A stretch of 64,000 nt of DNA from Spinacia oleracea (GCF_020520425.1 NC_079487.1:112378141-112442140); one strand, 5' to 3'; numbered from the stretch's first letter, positions 11,978-25,900 are shown. Numbers and translations: made by a program. The notes: a model not told the origin generated them from the letters alone.

Positions 11978-12460
11978 ATGTCGTTGATCCCATCCAACAT
12001 TTTCAACACCGGTCGACGCAGCAACATCTTCGACCCTTTCTCCCTCGACATATGGGACCCATTCTTCGGCCTCCCCTCCTCTCTCACCACCGCACCTCGA
12101 TCCGACACCGCAACTGAAACCGCCGCCTTCGCCAACGCCCGAATTGACTGGAAGGAGACGGACGAGGCCCACATCTTCAAGGCGGACCTTCCCGGTGTGA
12201 AGAAAGAGGAGGTCAAGGTTGAAGTCGAAGATGGGAACGTGCTTAGGATTAGCGGGCAGCGGGCAAGAGAGAAGGAGGAGAAGAACGACACTTGGCACCG
12301 TGTTGAGAGAAGCTCTGGGCAGTTTATGAGGAAGTTCAGGCTGCCCGACAATGCAAAGGTTGATGAGGTGAAAGCTGCTATGGATAATGGCGTTCTTACT
12401 GTTACTGTTCCCAAGAGTGAGGCTCCTAAGCCTGAAGTTAAATCTATCAACGTTTCTTGA
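11978..12460 (+). CDS. Class I cytosolic small heat-shock protein (about 18 kDa)
   Basis: Intronless gene for 160 residues, the usual size. These ATP-independent chaperones form cytosolic oligomers that hold unfolding proteins during heat stress. The N-terminus has the class I signature: MSLIPS, then [10 protein letters not shown] and WDPF. The alpha-crystallin domain (about residues 50-150) has the [16 protein letters not shown] block and, near the end, [20 protein letters not shown]. The C-terminal oligomerisation motif I-x-I appears as INV in a slightly shortened tail, SINVS. The start is the first ATG after the leader and matches the family. Codons in the first half are rich in G and C compared with the flanks, common for plant small HSPs. 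Heat-shock elements and a TATA box upstream support heat induction. Confidence 0.97.
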   Translation: MSLIPSNIFNTGRRSNIFDPFSLDIWDPFFGLPSSLTTAPRSDTATETAAFANARIDWKETDEAHIFKADLPGVKKEEVKVEVEDGNVLRISGQRAREKEEKNDTWHRVERSSGQFMRKFRLPDNAKVDEVKAAMDNGVLTVTVPKSEAPKPEVKSINVS

Positions 12461-12624
12461 GCTTGTTTCAAGAAAATCGTCGAAGAAAATGTTGATGTCG
12501 ATGAATTTGTGTGTTACAGAGTTCTTAGTAGTGTGCTTCTATGTAACTCTGTTTTTATGGTTCTATGTTACTATGTTAGTATGTTATTTTCTTCTGTAAT
12601 ATGATCGACTGATCGTTCTTGTGT

Positions 12625-12630
12625 AATAAA
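12625..12630 (+). promoter_or_regulatory. Polyadenylation signal of the small HSP gene
   Basis: AATAAA 165 nt after the stop codon, in a T-rich 3' region. Confidence 0.55.
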
Positions 12631-12713
12631 AATACGGGTTTTGTGTTATACGAAGTATACTACTAGTAAAGATATGTAATTATTGTAAGTTTTAATCTCT
12701 CTTTTGTTTCGAA

Positions 12714-12885
12714 AAATTTTGTGTTTACCAGATGCAATATAAACAAACACTCAAAATATAGGTTCTAAGTGCGAAAAGATGTGACGAATTGTTCTCATAA
12801 ATTTTGTGTTTACCAGATGCAATATAAACAAACACTCAAAATATAGGTTCTAAGTGCGAAAAGATGTAACGAATTTGTTCTCATG
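12714..12885. repeat. Two-copy 85-bp tandem repeat
   Basis: The segment beginning AAATTTTGTGTTTACCAGAT at 12714 is repeated from 12799 with only a couple of differences (GTGACGAATTG versus GTAACGAATTTG). A recent local duplication in the 3' flank of the small HSP gene. Confidence 0.9.
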
Positions 12886-14011
12886 TTAATCGATGTAAAA
12901 ATGTTGGAGAATCGAGTATATTAGCTTATTTGATTGCGAATTGCGTTCCCGAGTTTTGCGGCATATTGCCACAAAGGCAAAATTTATAAAGTTAGGCTTA
13001 ACTATTCATGTTCGGAGTGTCAGGGACTCGAAGAAGTATTTTTGCATATGTGATATGTGTTTGCTAATGCTTATCATAGCATAAGATAACAATATGAAAA
13101 ATATAAAATAAATATTTTTTAAAAACAAAAATGGTATTTTTTTTAATGGTACTTCTTTTTTTACAAAATGGTATATTTTTTTACAGAATGATACTTCTTT
13201 TTAAGTTTTTTAGCTATTTATTTTTTAGTTGATATGTGTATTGCCACACATGTCTGATAGCGGAAAAAACGACCCCTCGGGGCGTGAATGCGTGATTATA
13301 GTTGTTACCGGTAGAGAGGTACTCCGTAGGTCTTAGCTATATGTAGTTATAGTTTTGTATAGCGTTACTCGGTAATTAGAGATATGATCGGTAGATCGGG
13401 TCAAATCCAACCCCTGACACAACCCATAAGTGTGTCCTAGTGTGTGTCATATGGTTTGTCCTACTATGATCCATGACATAATATGTCCAATTTGGATATA
13501 TGTTTAAATTGTTGAGGTTGAGTTTTCTAACAAAATTCATTTTTACCCACCTCATTCGACCCAACACAATCCACAACAGCATAATCAACCTCTCACCCAA
13601 CTCATGAAACACATCTACCCAACACAAGAACCAGTCCAATTATATTGTTAGTCTATGACTCATCTGTTCCGCCATCCTAACTTAAATTGTTTGTATGTTT
13701 AAAAATGCTAATAAATTTTAGTTTCATTGTTTAGATATACGTTAACTATATTTATGTGATCTATAGTATGTCATAGTATATACTATGAATTTTGTTCGTC
13801 AAACTCACCTGATCATATCATATCATCCTTGGAATTTATCAAAATTCACCTATCCCACCTGATCACTGGCGCCACATCATGCCCCATTGCTTGTTTGAAC
13901 CCAACCACCATGACCCATGTAACTCACATTCCATCACATATCGTGTCTTATTTTTTTCCGACACGACCATAACCATCTACCATGACTTTCACTGTGTAGA
14001 CTATGTGTTAA
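12886..14011. other. Intergenic, no feature seen
   Basis: AT-rich sequence between the small HSP gene and the solo LTR. Open stretches on the minus strand (13376-13639) look random. Confidence 0.4.
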
Positions 14012-15263
14012 TGTAACACCCACCCCGACTTCTAAACACCATTAATTAGGTTAATTATCTTTAATTAGCAGCGGAAACCCTAATTTAGTCGGAGCGTCAC
14101 TTGTCGTATCTCCCTCGTGGGAAATACAAGGCGACATAACCCTTTTTATATTTACTGACTACTGATGAGTAATAGTGATTATACTTTACTTCGATTAATT
14201 CTTTAATATTCACATCGAAATCTAAATGAAATTTAATGAATATTCCTAACATTGATTAATTATAAATATTAAAATCCAACTCAATAATTGAAATTTGACT
14301 TAGAGTTCAATTTGTTCATCCATTATTACTAGTGAAACATGATTATCTTTATTAAGCATCGATCGTGAATTTGATGGTTGCATCCTCACTCTAAGGCATC
14401 CCTTGATCTTCTTCGTACCTAAAACAAAAGCAACATCGTGAGCTGAGGCCCAGTAACATACTACCCTAACAGCGTAAACTCATTTCAATTCATTTTATTT
14501 ACTTTGCAATCAGGGAGAATAGAATATAGTAAAACACTTTCATAAATGCATTATAATAAAACATCATTTATAACTTGAAACTTTAATAGTTCCCATTATC
14601 TTTCATAAAACCTTCTTTTTACTTGGTAACTGACAAGTTAGCCTTGCGGGACGTCTCCCACCTTGCGATAGTCCTCAAGGAGCACTCTCCCTTGTTGGAC
14701 ATACGCCCGTACCTAAATAGTTTCTCTTTTAGCTTGCGGTAACCCTCAAGGAGCACTCTCCCTTGTTGGGTGTCCCGCGGTACGTGCACGACCTAGAAAT
14801 AGTAACCCCACTAACTGACAGAACCTGTTCCACTTTTATTTATCATGTTTCGTATATTATTCATAACTCATAAACATCATTCTTCATAAAATCATTCATA
14901 AACGTATTTGAATATCATCATGCATAAAACACACTTTATAAATACATTTCATATCCCACAATCCAATAAAAGCATATCATTATAAACACATTTCATAATC
15001 TCATAAAACACATTTCATAAGGGGATCGTGGGTGTTAGCAATAGATGTTACCTCAACCGTAGTTTATACTTCCTATTCGATGGATCGTTCGTCCTGAGCT
15101 TCAAGTCCGATTCTTTCAGAATATTAAATCAATGAATTAGTTATTGAAACGTTAAATAATCTCAAATCGATATTTATAAATCATAATGAATTTTATAATG
15201 AATTTTAATAAAAAGTATAATTTTATAATTTAACGAAAATATTATTAAACGAAATTTAAATCG

Positions 15264-15311
<48 letters not shown>

Positions 15312-16626
15312 CATAAATCGATTTACATAAAAAATATATTATTTAAATTCCATTTTTGACTTATAAAGCTAGTAAATTTATTATTTTTTGTAATCAATAA
15401 TTAAACCTGAAAAACAATAAGTAATTTTATTAGTAAATAATTATATAGTACAAATTTATTATAATATAAATATTAATTAATTGAAATCTGAAAATTTATA
15501 ATTGTCTTACCAAATGCCCAAGAGTTTAGAATTGGGCCAAGAGAATTGGGCTTGGCTTGAGAAATAAATAAAACAAAGTTCCTAAATGGAACTTGTGTTT
15601 CTTTTTCTGGAAAGGAAACACGGGAGCAGGGGAAGGGGAGGGCTCGAAGGAGGAGGGAAGCACGAAGAGGAAGGAGAGGGGAGATGGTGGGCGGCGGCTG
15701 GGCGGCGCAATGCGGAACCACGGCTGAGAGGCGACAGCGGTGGTGGTTGTTTCGCGGCGGTGAAGCAGCAAGGGAGAGGAGGTGGTCGAGCGAACAGGGG
15801 AAGCAGGGGAAACAGGTGTTTCCGGCTGTTTATGGGTGGCGACAGAGGTGTATAGGCGGTGAGGGTGGCTGGGAATGGTGGGCCGATATTGGGTGATGAT
15901 GGTGGTTGGTCTTGTGGTGGAGGAACAGCAGGGGGAAAGGGAGAGGGAGTACGAACAGGGGAGGGGAAGCAGGGGATGCGGGGGTGTGGTGGTGGTTCAG
16001 GTTAGCTGCGATGATGAAGGACAGTGGGTGGTGGAGGAGGCGTTGATTGGTGGTGGTTTCAGTGGCAACAACCACTGAGGGTGGTGGTGGTTCGCACGGA
16101 GCAGGAGCAAAAGGGAGTAAAAATTGGTTTGAATTTCTCTGATTTTTGATGTTGAAAATTCAATTGGAATTAGGATTGATTTGTATAGTCAAGTAGAGTG
16201 AAAGAGAAGCTGGAATCCTTGAGGAGCAAGGCATGAATCAAGACTGACTTGGGGGAAGGAGAGGAATGAAGAATTTTCTTCATTCTTGCAATGTACGTGG
16301 AGAGCAAAGGGAAGAGGAAAAATGGAATTTTTGATTTTCTAAGGGCATTTTTGTAATTTTACATGGTTGACTGAAATTCAGAAATTCTGTTTCTATTTTC
16401 GGAAATTACTAAAAATAGAAAATGTTTAATTAAAACAAAGTCTCGTGAAATATATCGTTAACGAAAAATAAATAAATTTTCGTTTATAAATTTATCGTTT
16501 AAATAAATCGTAAAAACGTTTAAAATAACGAAATTTTTAAATTATTTCTAATAGTTAAAACGAAATTACGTTAATAAAATATTATTAATTTTAATAAATC
16601 GAGTTTAAAAATTTCGGGGTATTACA
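14012..16626. mobile_element. Solo LTR (probably Ty3/Gypsy)
   Basis: 2615 bp beginning TGTAACACCC and ending GGGGTATTACA, short inverted ends typical of Gypsy LTRs. It is flanked by a perfect 5-bp duplication, GTTAA (14007-14011 and 16627-16631). No internal domain or second LTR lies between the duplications, so this is the product of LTR-LTR recombination. Inside are a twice-repeated block (AAGGAGCACTCTCCCTTGTT near 14680 and 14740), a TA microsatellite, and a G-rich stretch at 15590-16090. Open frames in the G-rich stretch are compositional, not genes. Confidence 0.88.
15266..15309. repeat. (AT)n microsatellite
   Basis: About 22 uninterrupted AT units inside the solo LTR. Confidence 0.97.
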
Positions 16627-19316
16627 GTTAACTATATATCCTCGACCCTCGACACACTAAATCATCTATAACCCGCCCAACCCGAATTTGTGGGACATTA
16701 GTAACGGGTTAAATAAATAAGAAGTGTTATAGTTTTTTCAATTTTTAATTTACTTTGTGTTTTTCCAAATTATTCGAGGGAAGAATTAGTAAGGCTCATG
16801 TTTTCATTCTTCACGCTTCATTACTCCTGGTATGGGTTATTTTCACGCCCCTACTTTACTATTGAAGATTGTAGGACATGCTTTGAGCGCGAATTGAACT
16901 AATGAAATTTAGGGTTTGACTTTTATGAATTAGGGTCAACAAAGGGTTAAAGAAGGAACCGCCAGTGAGTTAAATCAAAATCTCATAAATCTTTACCCGG
17001 TTTTGAATAGGGATCTAGGGACAAGTCATTATTAATTAAGGTTACATAAAGGTCCGTGTCAAATTCCAAGAGATAATGACAACAAAATGGTCAAGAATCA
17101 AAGATGGATTTGGGGACAAGAGTGCGAATTAATTTTGTATCTATTCGTACTTTCCGTCTCTACTTCAATGCACATAATCATTGGGAAATATTATGTGCCA
17201 TTTTTATAAAATTAGAAAGCTAATAAAAGAGTGCATTAGATATGATAAATATAGTTCTTAATAATGTTAGATAATTAAGACGTTAGTAGATACCTAAGAC
17301 AACATGTTATATTCTACAAAAGTGACATACTTCCTATTTTATAGTCTTTGGTAATTGACTTCGCTATATGTACTTCATTTCAATTTTGAATTTGCCGTAG
17401 CTATTTTCAAATATACTTATAGCAATAATTATAATAATGATATTTTTTATTTTACTGGTGTTTAGTTTATTTTTGTAAAAGAAATATTTTCTTAGTACTT
17501 ATTATCATATATTTATGTGTAATTTAATTGTCAAAGATGTGAATTTTTATAACTATATTTTGATTGATTACTTATACTATATAAGGAGGCGGTTGGGATG
17601 TGGTCTTCATGAGGGTAAGAGGACCGACCCACGTCTTTCCCTTAGATATTGTTTATGAACTCAAATTTATCATTCTCTTTCATCTGTCCTTTCCCTCAAA
17701 GTCGTCTACGCTGATTCTCCTCTCCCCTTGGTTTTTCCATTCCCTTTCTCCATAACCATTCACACCTTGTACCACCAACCACTTCCTTATCTCTCCTCTA
17801 TTTACTCAAAGGCCACCATAACCGTCAATGATCAACACATTGACCACCCCTACATTATCCCACCACCTCTCTACCCAACCACCTTAGCCAACATAATCAC
17901 CCACCTTTTAAACCCTCTATAACCAAACACGCGAACTGACACACTCAACCACCAAAAAACTCTATCCAACTACCAAACAAATCTCCCACCACCGACGAAA
18001 ATCAATCAACCAATTCAGCTGCAATCAAAATCTCACTGCATGGATAAAAAATCGGCAAACCTCAACCAATACCCAAGAAATAACCCCCTTAAAAACCCAT
18101 AAAAACAACCCTTTAAACCCCTCTATCCACCACAAACCACCCATCTACCACCCTTCCTGAAAAATAAAAAGTCACAAAGAAACATGAATATTGATAATAT
18201 TTAATATTTCAAAATCGATTGTAGTACATATTTGATCAAATTAGTCCCAAATTAAGTTCAAATAAAACTATCAAATAGGATTTACTGATACATGTGAATA
18301 TTTATTGAATATTTGATATTTTAGAAATTTTTTAATTTATTTGTAAATTTTATCAAGACAAAGTACAAATTATAATATTTTTTTATTAAACTTTAATATT
18401 TGATAACCATAATACCTCCTTTGTTACACTGAATTTGCGGTTTTATTCTAAGAAAATCAAGATTGACAATAATGTTGCATTTGACGTCTTCATTTAGGAA
18501 AATTAGAACTATGTCACAAACATTTGTATTTGCATATAGAATCATGCTAACATGTCGATTTGGGTTGGATGCAAGATTAAACATATTTTCATATTAAAAG
18601 GATTTTAATGCCCCTTGATTAGCACCAATTTTTATATATATATTTTTTAGTTTTTCTTATTTATTTGTAATTTATCCCATTTAGTGGCTAAAGAATTTAG
18701 TACCAATATTTTTTTCTTTTATTGGTAGTTTAGCTAAATCTATAATCAACTTTTATAAAAGTTTTCTTATAAGGATAATCGTAATTTTGGGAATTAATAG
18801 TGATGACGTGGAAGAGTTGTATGTTGAAAATTGGGTTTCTTAAGGCTCCTAATCCTCACCACTTTGCTTTGATAATATAGATTATTGCAACACAAAGTGA
18901 TAAAACCTACAAACATTAATTAAGTTCGAATCATTAAAAACAACTAATTAATTAAGTCCTAAGCATTAAAAGAACTAAGTTGGTTCACTTAAAACACGTA
19001 AAGACTAATTATTGTGACCACCTCAATTTAACATAAAATTACAAGGATCCTAAACCAAATGATGTTAGTAATGTATAAATACAACTACCTGCAAAGGTGA
19101 CTGAAAATTCATAATCTCTCACACTTTTTCATTGGGGCAATAATTTTTTCTCATTTTCCCAATATCAAAATTTTGATAAAGTGAAAACATTATAAATAAA
19201 CGTAATTTCCTTGTTTAAATAAAAAATAGATGAATTTTCCTATATTAATCAGTCGTTAAAGTACGTGTAAAATAACAAAAGTAAAGAACAAAAAGAAACG
19301 AAATATAATGTGACTG
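16627..19316. other. Long intergenic stretch
   Basis: AT-rich, with a C- and A-rich patch at about 17690-18170 that gives a meaningless open frame. No gene, RNA or bounded repeat recognised in 2.7 kb. Confidence 0.4.
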
Positions 19317-19580
19317 CGTTCTATTCACCTGATTTTCACTTATTTTTCTTGAACTTATCTTATCTGAACTTATCTGAACTTAACCGACTTATTAGAACTT
19401 ATCAGAACTTATCAGAACTTATCAAAACTTATTTTAGTTATAAATTGTACTTGACTAACCCTTATTTTTTCTGAACTTATCTGAACTTATTTTTCCTGAA
19501 CTTATCTGAACTTATTTTTGAACTTATTTTTCCTGAACTTATCTGAACTTATTTTTCCTGAAATGATGTGAGTATTATTG
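19317..19580. mobile_element. Tourist-like element with TGAACTTATC repeats
   Basis: The left end (TTCACCTGATTTTCACTTAT) is almost identical to that of the element at 47828-48066, and the interior is runs of TGAACTTATC-type units. The right end is decayed (CCTGAAATGATGTGAG). It sits about 400 bp upstream of the glucosidase II beta start codon. Confidence 0.65.
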
Positions 19581-19631
19581 GGCCAAAATTTAATTCCACA
19601 AAGCATGGTAGACGTCTCGAAACTCTACATT

Positions 19632-19651
19632 CTAAAACGACTACGTTTTAG
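19632..19651. promoter_or_regulatory. Perfect inverted repeat in glucosidase II beta promoter
   Basis: CTAAAACG and its exact complement CGTTTTAG are separated by ACTA, about 330 bp upstream of the start codon. A palindromic AGACGTCT lies 20 bp to the left. Could be a dimeric factor site; function unproven. Confidence 0.35.
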
Positions 19652-19983
19652 TGAAACTCGTCTTGCCTGCTCTAACAGTCACACTTGCTCCCGTACTTTG
19701 TAGGTTCCAAATCTACCGGTTACACCCTCTCCTCTCTTCCTCGTCTTCACCACTTCCAGATTTTCTGCAATCAAATTTAGCAATCATCATTTCAGCTTAA
19801 CATTTGTAGTTCTTCGATTCATACAATCCCAAAACCCTAATTTCTTCACCGGAACTTAGCTTCATTTCTTTTCAAATCAAAATTCAGAAGAAAACAAAAA
19901 CTGACAGCAGAAATTGCAAAGATAAATCATCAGATTCGAAAAGGAGCTTCAGTTTTCCAGATTTTAAATTGGGGGCGGGAAAG

Positions 19984-22900
19984 ATGAATTTGAAGCTGAT
20001 TCAATTCATTTGGATTGTTATCTTTGTAGCTCCCTCCGTCGTCAGATCAAATTCTCTCTCTTCTAATTCTCTTATCGGCATTTCCCCTGAAGGTTTGATA
20101 GTTCATTCATTTTCCCGTAATTTGATAAGTGTAACGATTGATTATGTATTTATGATTTTCGTAAATTCTCTTTGGAACAATCAGATGAGAAGTATTATAA
20201 CACAGCGTCAGAATTCATAAAATGCAAAGATGGATCCAAGAAAATTAGTCGGAATCAGCTTAACGACGATTACTGTGACTGCGCTGACGGTTCGGACGAA
20301 CCCGGTAAATCCCTTAATTGGTTGTAGAAAGCTTTTCAATTGGTTATTCTTTTAAGTACTAAATGATTAACATTACTGTAACTAGAACTTTCATATTATG
20401 TGTTACCCTTTGAATTGTGTCACTAGGGCTATTAGCTAGCTGCTGAGCTTGAACATTGCTTCATAGAATCCCATTTTCCAAAACAAAATGTCTAGAAGAT
20501 TCTGGAACAGATTGTCACTTTTACCCGAAGTTATGGTTGGATTTTCCCTGATGCCCCTCACCTGAAAACTTGAAATAAGTGAGGTAGGGAGGGTGGAGAA
20601 GGATATTTGGTGCAATCACATGAAAATTATGAAATCCTTGAATATGATGGTTAGAACTTAGAAATGTAAGAAGTCAGAACTACTCTTGATTGGGGCTAGT
20701 CGTGATTGATTAAACTGTACAATAATTATAAGTGAAGGGAGTATTTATCATGCTTAGAGATACAAGTTTGATGTGCACACATGCTGAACTTGCAGGGACG
20801 TCAGCGTGTCCAAATGGAAGATTCTACTGCCCCAATGCAGGGCATATCCCTGTTGTATTATTTTCTTCAAGAGTCAATGATGGTATTTGTGGTAAGAACT
20901 TGATTAATTGTATTCTGTATGATACGTTTTGTGCTCCTTATCTTTTTTGAGCAAATGAAGAAATTTATTGCCTTAGTGTAGATTGCTGTGATGGAAGTGA
21001 TGAGTATGATGGTAAAATTAAGTGCCAAAATACATGTTGGGAAGCTGGGAAAGCAGCTAGAGACAAGCTGACGAAGAAGATTGCAACATTTCAGGAGGGG
21101 GTTACCTTGCGGAAAAAGGAAATTGGTCTAGGGATGCTAGCTTTTGCCAAAGATGAGGCTGAGCTTTCTAAGATCAAGAGTGAGGAGAAAGTACTGAAGG
21201 GCCTGGTTCAACAGCTCAAGGGTAAGTACTGAATTGATTTGTTCTTTTTTAAAGATAAGAGTAAACAATAGAAGAACTGAACTGCAGTGAAGAATTTTGT
21301 GTCTGATGTTGGGAGCAAGATTCCCATCAGATCGATTAGTAATGATAGTTGGGACCATGTGTTTTTTTTTCAACTGATTGTGTTTCTCTTTTTTTTTGCT
21401 AATCTTATGTTCATATGGAACTACCATCAATTCTTGCATTTCAATTTCATAATCTTGAAGTGTCGTTAAAATGTTACAAAATTTGTTGATAAATTACATT
21501 AGTAAGGTTTTAAGAGAAGACAGCGGGTCTTTGTTGGGCCGGTCCATGTCCCCTATCCAAGTATCCAAACCTGTATTAGGCCCATGTGCTAATCAGGCTT
21601 TTTGGGACGGTTGATGCCTCAAGGTCCATCACTTCGTGCCCCTCTTACGCCATGCTAAACTCGTTCTGGACCTTGCTGTGGTTGGTACTGGCCCGGCCTA
21701 TTGACATCTCTACATACTTTGTGCTGCACCCGATGGAATCCTACAATTGGCACAGCAAGCCACAATTTAACATAGAGTGGTGTTATTATAAAATGAATCC
21801 CTGCTTTCCCAAAGCATATTCACGCAAACGAACAAAAAACATGATTTTTCAAGGTAATGTCTTTCTACTGCTGATAATACGAGATAGTAACTTACTATGA
21901 AGTTACTATCCAGAAGAAACATTGCACCAAATGTATATTCTAAATGGGGATTATTCATTATTGCCTCCAACTGGAAGCCTATTTTCTCCAACATATTCCT
22001 GTCAATTTTCATAAAAAAATAAAATGGTACTCCGTAACAAACTGACTTTGTATACATCACACCATGCCACCATTAACTAATAATTTCTGATGCACACAAT
22101 TTATATCAGTTGTAAGATTTTAAATTCTAGTTGCTTGACGGATTTAATATCCCTACCTGCTTAAATTTGCTAAATATTTTCTCCTGATTGAATGATATCA
22201 TGCTAAATTTTTGAATTCCCTGGTTTTTAGAAATATGCAAGGATTTGTTGGGTTATATATCTGAAGTTATCGATGTTTTACATCTTCTTTCTTGTAGAGC
22301 GCAAAGAGCAGATTGAGAAAGCGGAGGAGAAGGTACGTTTAGAGAAGGAAAAAGAAGAAAAGCTGAACGAGGTGAAAAATGAATCTGATCAGGAGAAAAC
22401 AGAAGATGAAGAGAAGGCGGAAAGTGGGAAGGAAAAACATGATGATACTACACATGACGATGTCATAGGCAATCTTGATGATTCCTCAGAGCAGGTTCAA
22501 TTAAACGTCTATTTTTTCTCTACATATTATGAACTCATGTGATCAGTTATTGCACCTTTTTGGTTGCAGTTTTCTGATTCCCTTTCTTTTGGTTGTTTAC
22601 TATACATGTGTTGAATTTGGTATTCTAAAGCACGTTGTTCCTTTTTTTTTCCTCTTTGTTTATTTCGCAGTAGATCGCTTCATTGTTCTAGTATCATTCC
22701 TTCCTCAGTTCTTCCTCTTCTATGGACAGTTCGTAGGAACATATTTTGTGATGATAGTATGATCTAGTTAGATTCTTTCACGATTACTTAAGTAGTACTT
22801 AATTTCAACCCATCTTCCTTTTGTTCCTCGCTTCTCATTTCTGAACATCTGATTTTTGTCAAATAATCCTTGGCAGGGAGTTGAAGAAGTGGATTCCAAA

Positions 22901-25900
22901 ATTGAGCATGTCGACGGGGCTCCTTACAATGAAGCTGAGCCGGTAAGTAGCAATTTATTATACACACCCATCCTCCACATCACCCCCCCTCCCCCCCCAA
23001 AAGAAGTTAATAAAGGTGATGTTTCTATAGAGACCACCTTATATTGCATCTTGCTGACACCTTATATTTATCATGTTAAGCCTGCAAAGGAGGACAATGA
23101 AGAGGATATTGTTGCATCTGAATCGGGATCTGAGCATGAAAAGGAGGTCTGTCTCTGAAACGCATTCCCTCATTATTTTGTCATTTTTAATATCACGTAA
23201 CAAATTAATATTCTGTGGTTTCCAATTGTATGGTGCTCATTCGGTTGGGTAACGTTGATGGAATGTGCCCATTTTATTTCTGTTATGGAGGTTTGAGGAT
23301 GCAGGAAAGGTGGTATTATAGGTAATAGGTTCAGGAAGGTGTTAACAATTGGAGTCCTCCTCTCCTCCGTCAAGTGGTGTTTGGATTTTGGCGGAGGAGT
23401 AGTTCTGGGTGTCGGTTTGAAGGACTGTACTGCCTTTGTTAGTGGTCTTGGGCCTGTTGATGGTTTCCAGGTTGGTCTTGGGCCTGTTGATGGTTTTTCA
23501 GGTGGGTTGATGAGGGTGGGAGTAAGAGTTGGTATTTTTGGGTCACTTCCCTTTTCAACCAGCATTGCTTGTTTGCGTTGTTTTGTCACTTCCCTTTTCG
23601 TCTCCAAGATTACAAATAGGTTCTCAAGGGCGCCTCTAGTGGTCTGTCACCCCTATTTTTGGATCACAAGGACTTTTCAACCAGCATTGCTTGTTTGTGT
23701 TGTTTTGTTACTTCCCTTTTCGTCTCCCAAGATTCATAGGTTCTCAAGGGCGCCTCTAGTGGTCTGTCACCCCTATTTTAGCTCGGCCTTTGTTAAGGAA
23801 ATCATTGTCTTTGATGGAAACAAAAAGGCATCAGAAAGCATACGTGGTTTATGCTTTGGCACGCTTACACTTCAAAGGTGTAATAAGCGAGGTTATCACG
23901 GCAATCAAGAGCTGGCAGAAGAAGGGAACTCCATCTCTACAAATCTTAGTGTATGTTATTTTGTTTGTAAGGGTCTTCCATGGCCCTAGTGATTTAGTTT
24001 TAGTTTGTAGTTGTAGTTTGTAATCCTTTTCTTTTATGCAAATTAAGCTTGTCAAAAAAAAAAAAAAACAAATTACTTTGAGTGACCAAATTTTGTGCGT
24101 ACAGTTACTAGTTATTTATTAATTTTAAACATCATTCTGTTGGCAAAGTGGGGGAAATATTATAATTGTCATGATGTTTTGGTGATATAGTCCTAGGCCA
24201 TCTTTTTTTCTCATTTGCTTCAAATGCAATGTGTAATTGTTTCCTTGACACCAAGCTTTGGGTTTGCTTTATCTATTGCAGCACGAGACAACTGAGTTGG
24301 AAAATACTGAAGGTTTATCCAAGGAAGAATTGGGTCGTCTAGTTGCTTCTCGTTGGACAGGAGGAAAATCTGACCATAAGCCTGAAGAATCTGATCATAA
24401 GCCTGAAGAATCTGATGATGTGAAAGATATTGATCATGTGGACGAGATACCTAAAGATGTGGATAAAGATGTAAACGAGGAAGATTATGATGGCTATGCT
24501 TCAGAATTTGACGAGAATGACCACAAATATGATGAAAATTATGCAAATGACCACAAGTACGATGAAAATGATGCTGATGAACACGTGGATGATGATTTTA
24601 CGGCAGGGGATCATGAGGATTCTGGGTCATACAGGTCAGATTCTGACGACGAATCAGTAGAGTCAGGTATATTTCTGTCCTAAGTTGGATTAGTGTACTT
24701 TTATCGCGCCTTTGTTATTAGACTGGACTTATGTCTTGTTTATTTGTTCTTTGCATGAAATCATTTTATGGCGCATTAGATGTAACAGCCTTGGGTAACC
24801 CATCTTGGTTGGAGAAAATACAAATTACAGTGAAAAACATCCTGCATGCTGTTAATTTGTTTCAGACTCCATTGAACATATCAGGTGCATTTTCTAATGG
24901 CCTGCTTTGATTTTCTTGGATGTCATTAATATTGCAAAGATATGCTCCTGAAGCATGGAATTGTCTATGTTGAATAACTTTAGTTTATTGCTTTATGCTG
25001 AATTTATTGCTTAATGACATCTTTAGATGCTGCTCAAGTTCGAAAGGAATATGATGAATCAAGTGCCAAATTATCGAAAATACAATCAAGAATCTCAAGC
25101 TTATCTGAAAAATTGAAACTTGACTTTGGTAAGCATATTGGTTGACTGCTACCTTTATCAACTCTTTTTGGTTGGAGATTATCAGTGATGATGTGATTAC
25201 CTTCTAACTATGACTGTTTACAGGACCTGAAAAGGAATTTTATTCTCTCTATGATCGCTGTTTCGAGACTAAGCAGAACAAGTAATTCCATATTATTTTC
25301 TTCATTCTATTAGACTTGTTAGTTGATACAAGTGACGAATCAAATGTGCAGTGATACGCAGTTGCTTATGTACTTATGTTTGAAAAATATTAGTGGAAAA
25401 GTGAGGTGAAAGATGCTAAGGCCCCATTAGCTGAAAGTTGACAAGGTTAGGTACTTAGGTGTAAAGGTTCGGTGGCTAAAACTCTAAAAGGATGTGAAAA
25501 TTGAAATGGTATTAAAGGACAAACTTATCTAGGCAAATTGGTCGAAAATAATCCATGTAAACTTTTCTCTAAGTAATACTGGACTACTTCATATTAACAT
25601 ATTTGTGCAAAATGATATAACTCAATTTCCGGTGGAATATTTTGGTAAAATTTTTTTATTCTTTATTTTAAAAATTAATCAAACTATTTTTTAGAAAAAA
25701 ATATCCAAAATTGTTAAAAAAATTATAGAATCCCCTACATATGTTACCTTCACTTAGAGGTGTTAAATGCACACCGTTGATGTGATATTTTGGTGTATTT
25801 TTAAGGTACGTTTACAAGGTCTGTCCATATAAAAAGGCTACCCAAGAGGAGGGACACATGACCACACGTTTGGGGTAAGCACTTATCTCCTTTTATTATT

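Noticed and set aside
11965-12471. Open frames on the minus strand across the small HSP gene
   Set aside because: Shadows of a G/C-biased coding sequence; the plus-strand protein is unmistakable.
15473-16078. Several open frames in the G-rich part of the solo LTR
   Set aside because: Compositional Gly/Arg/Ser-rich translations in several frames at once, no domain, inside a bounded LTR.
17728-17922. 64-codon frame in a C-rich patch
   Set aside because: Low-complexity composition, no start context, no resemblance to a protein.
23339-24055. Long open frames in intron 7 of the glucosidase II beta gene
   Set aside because: They lie within a poly(A)-tailed insertion between good splice sites, overlap each other in different frames and match nothing known.
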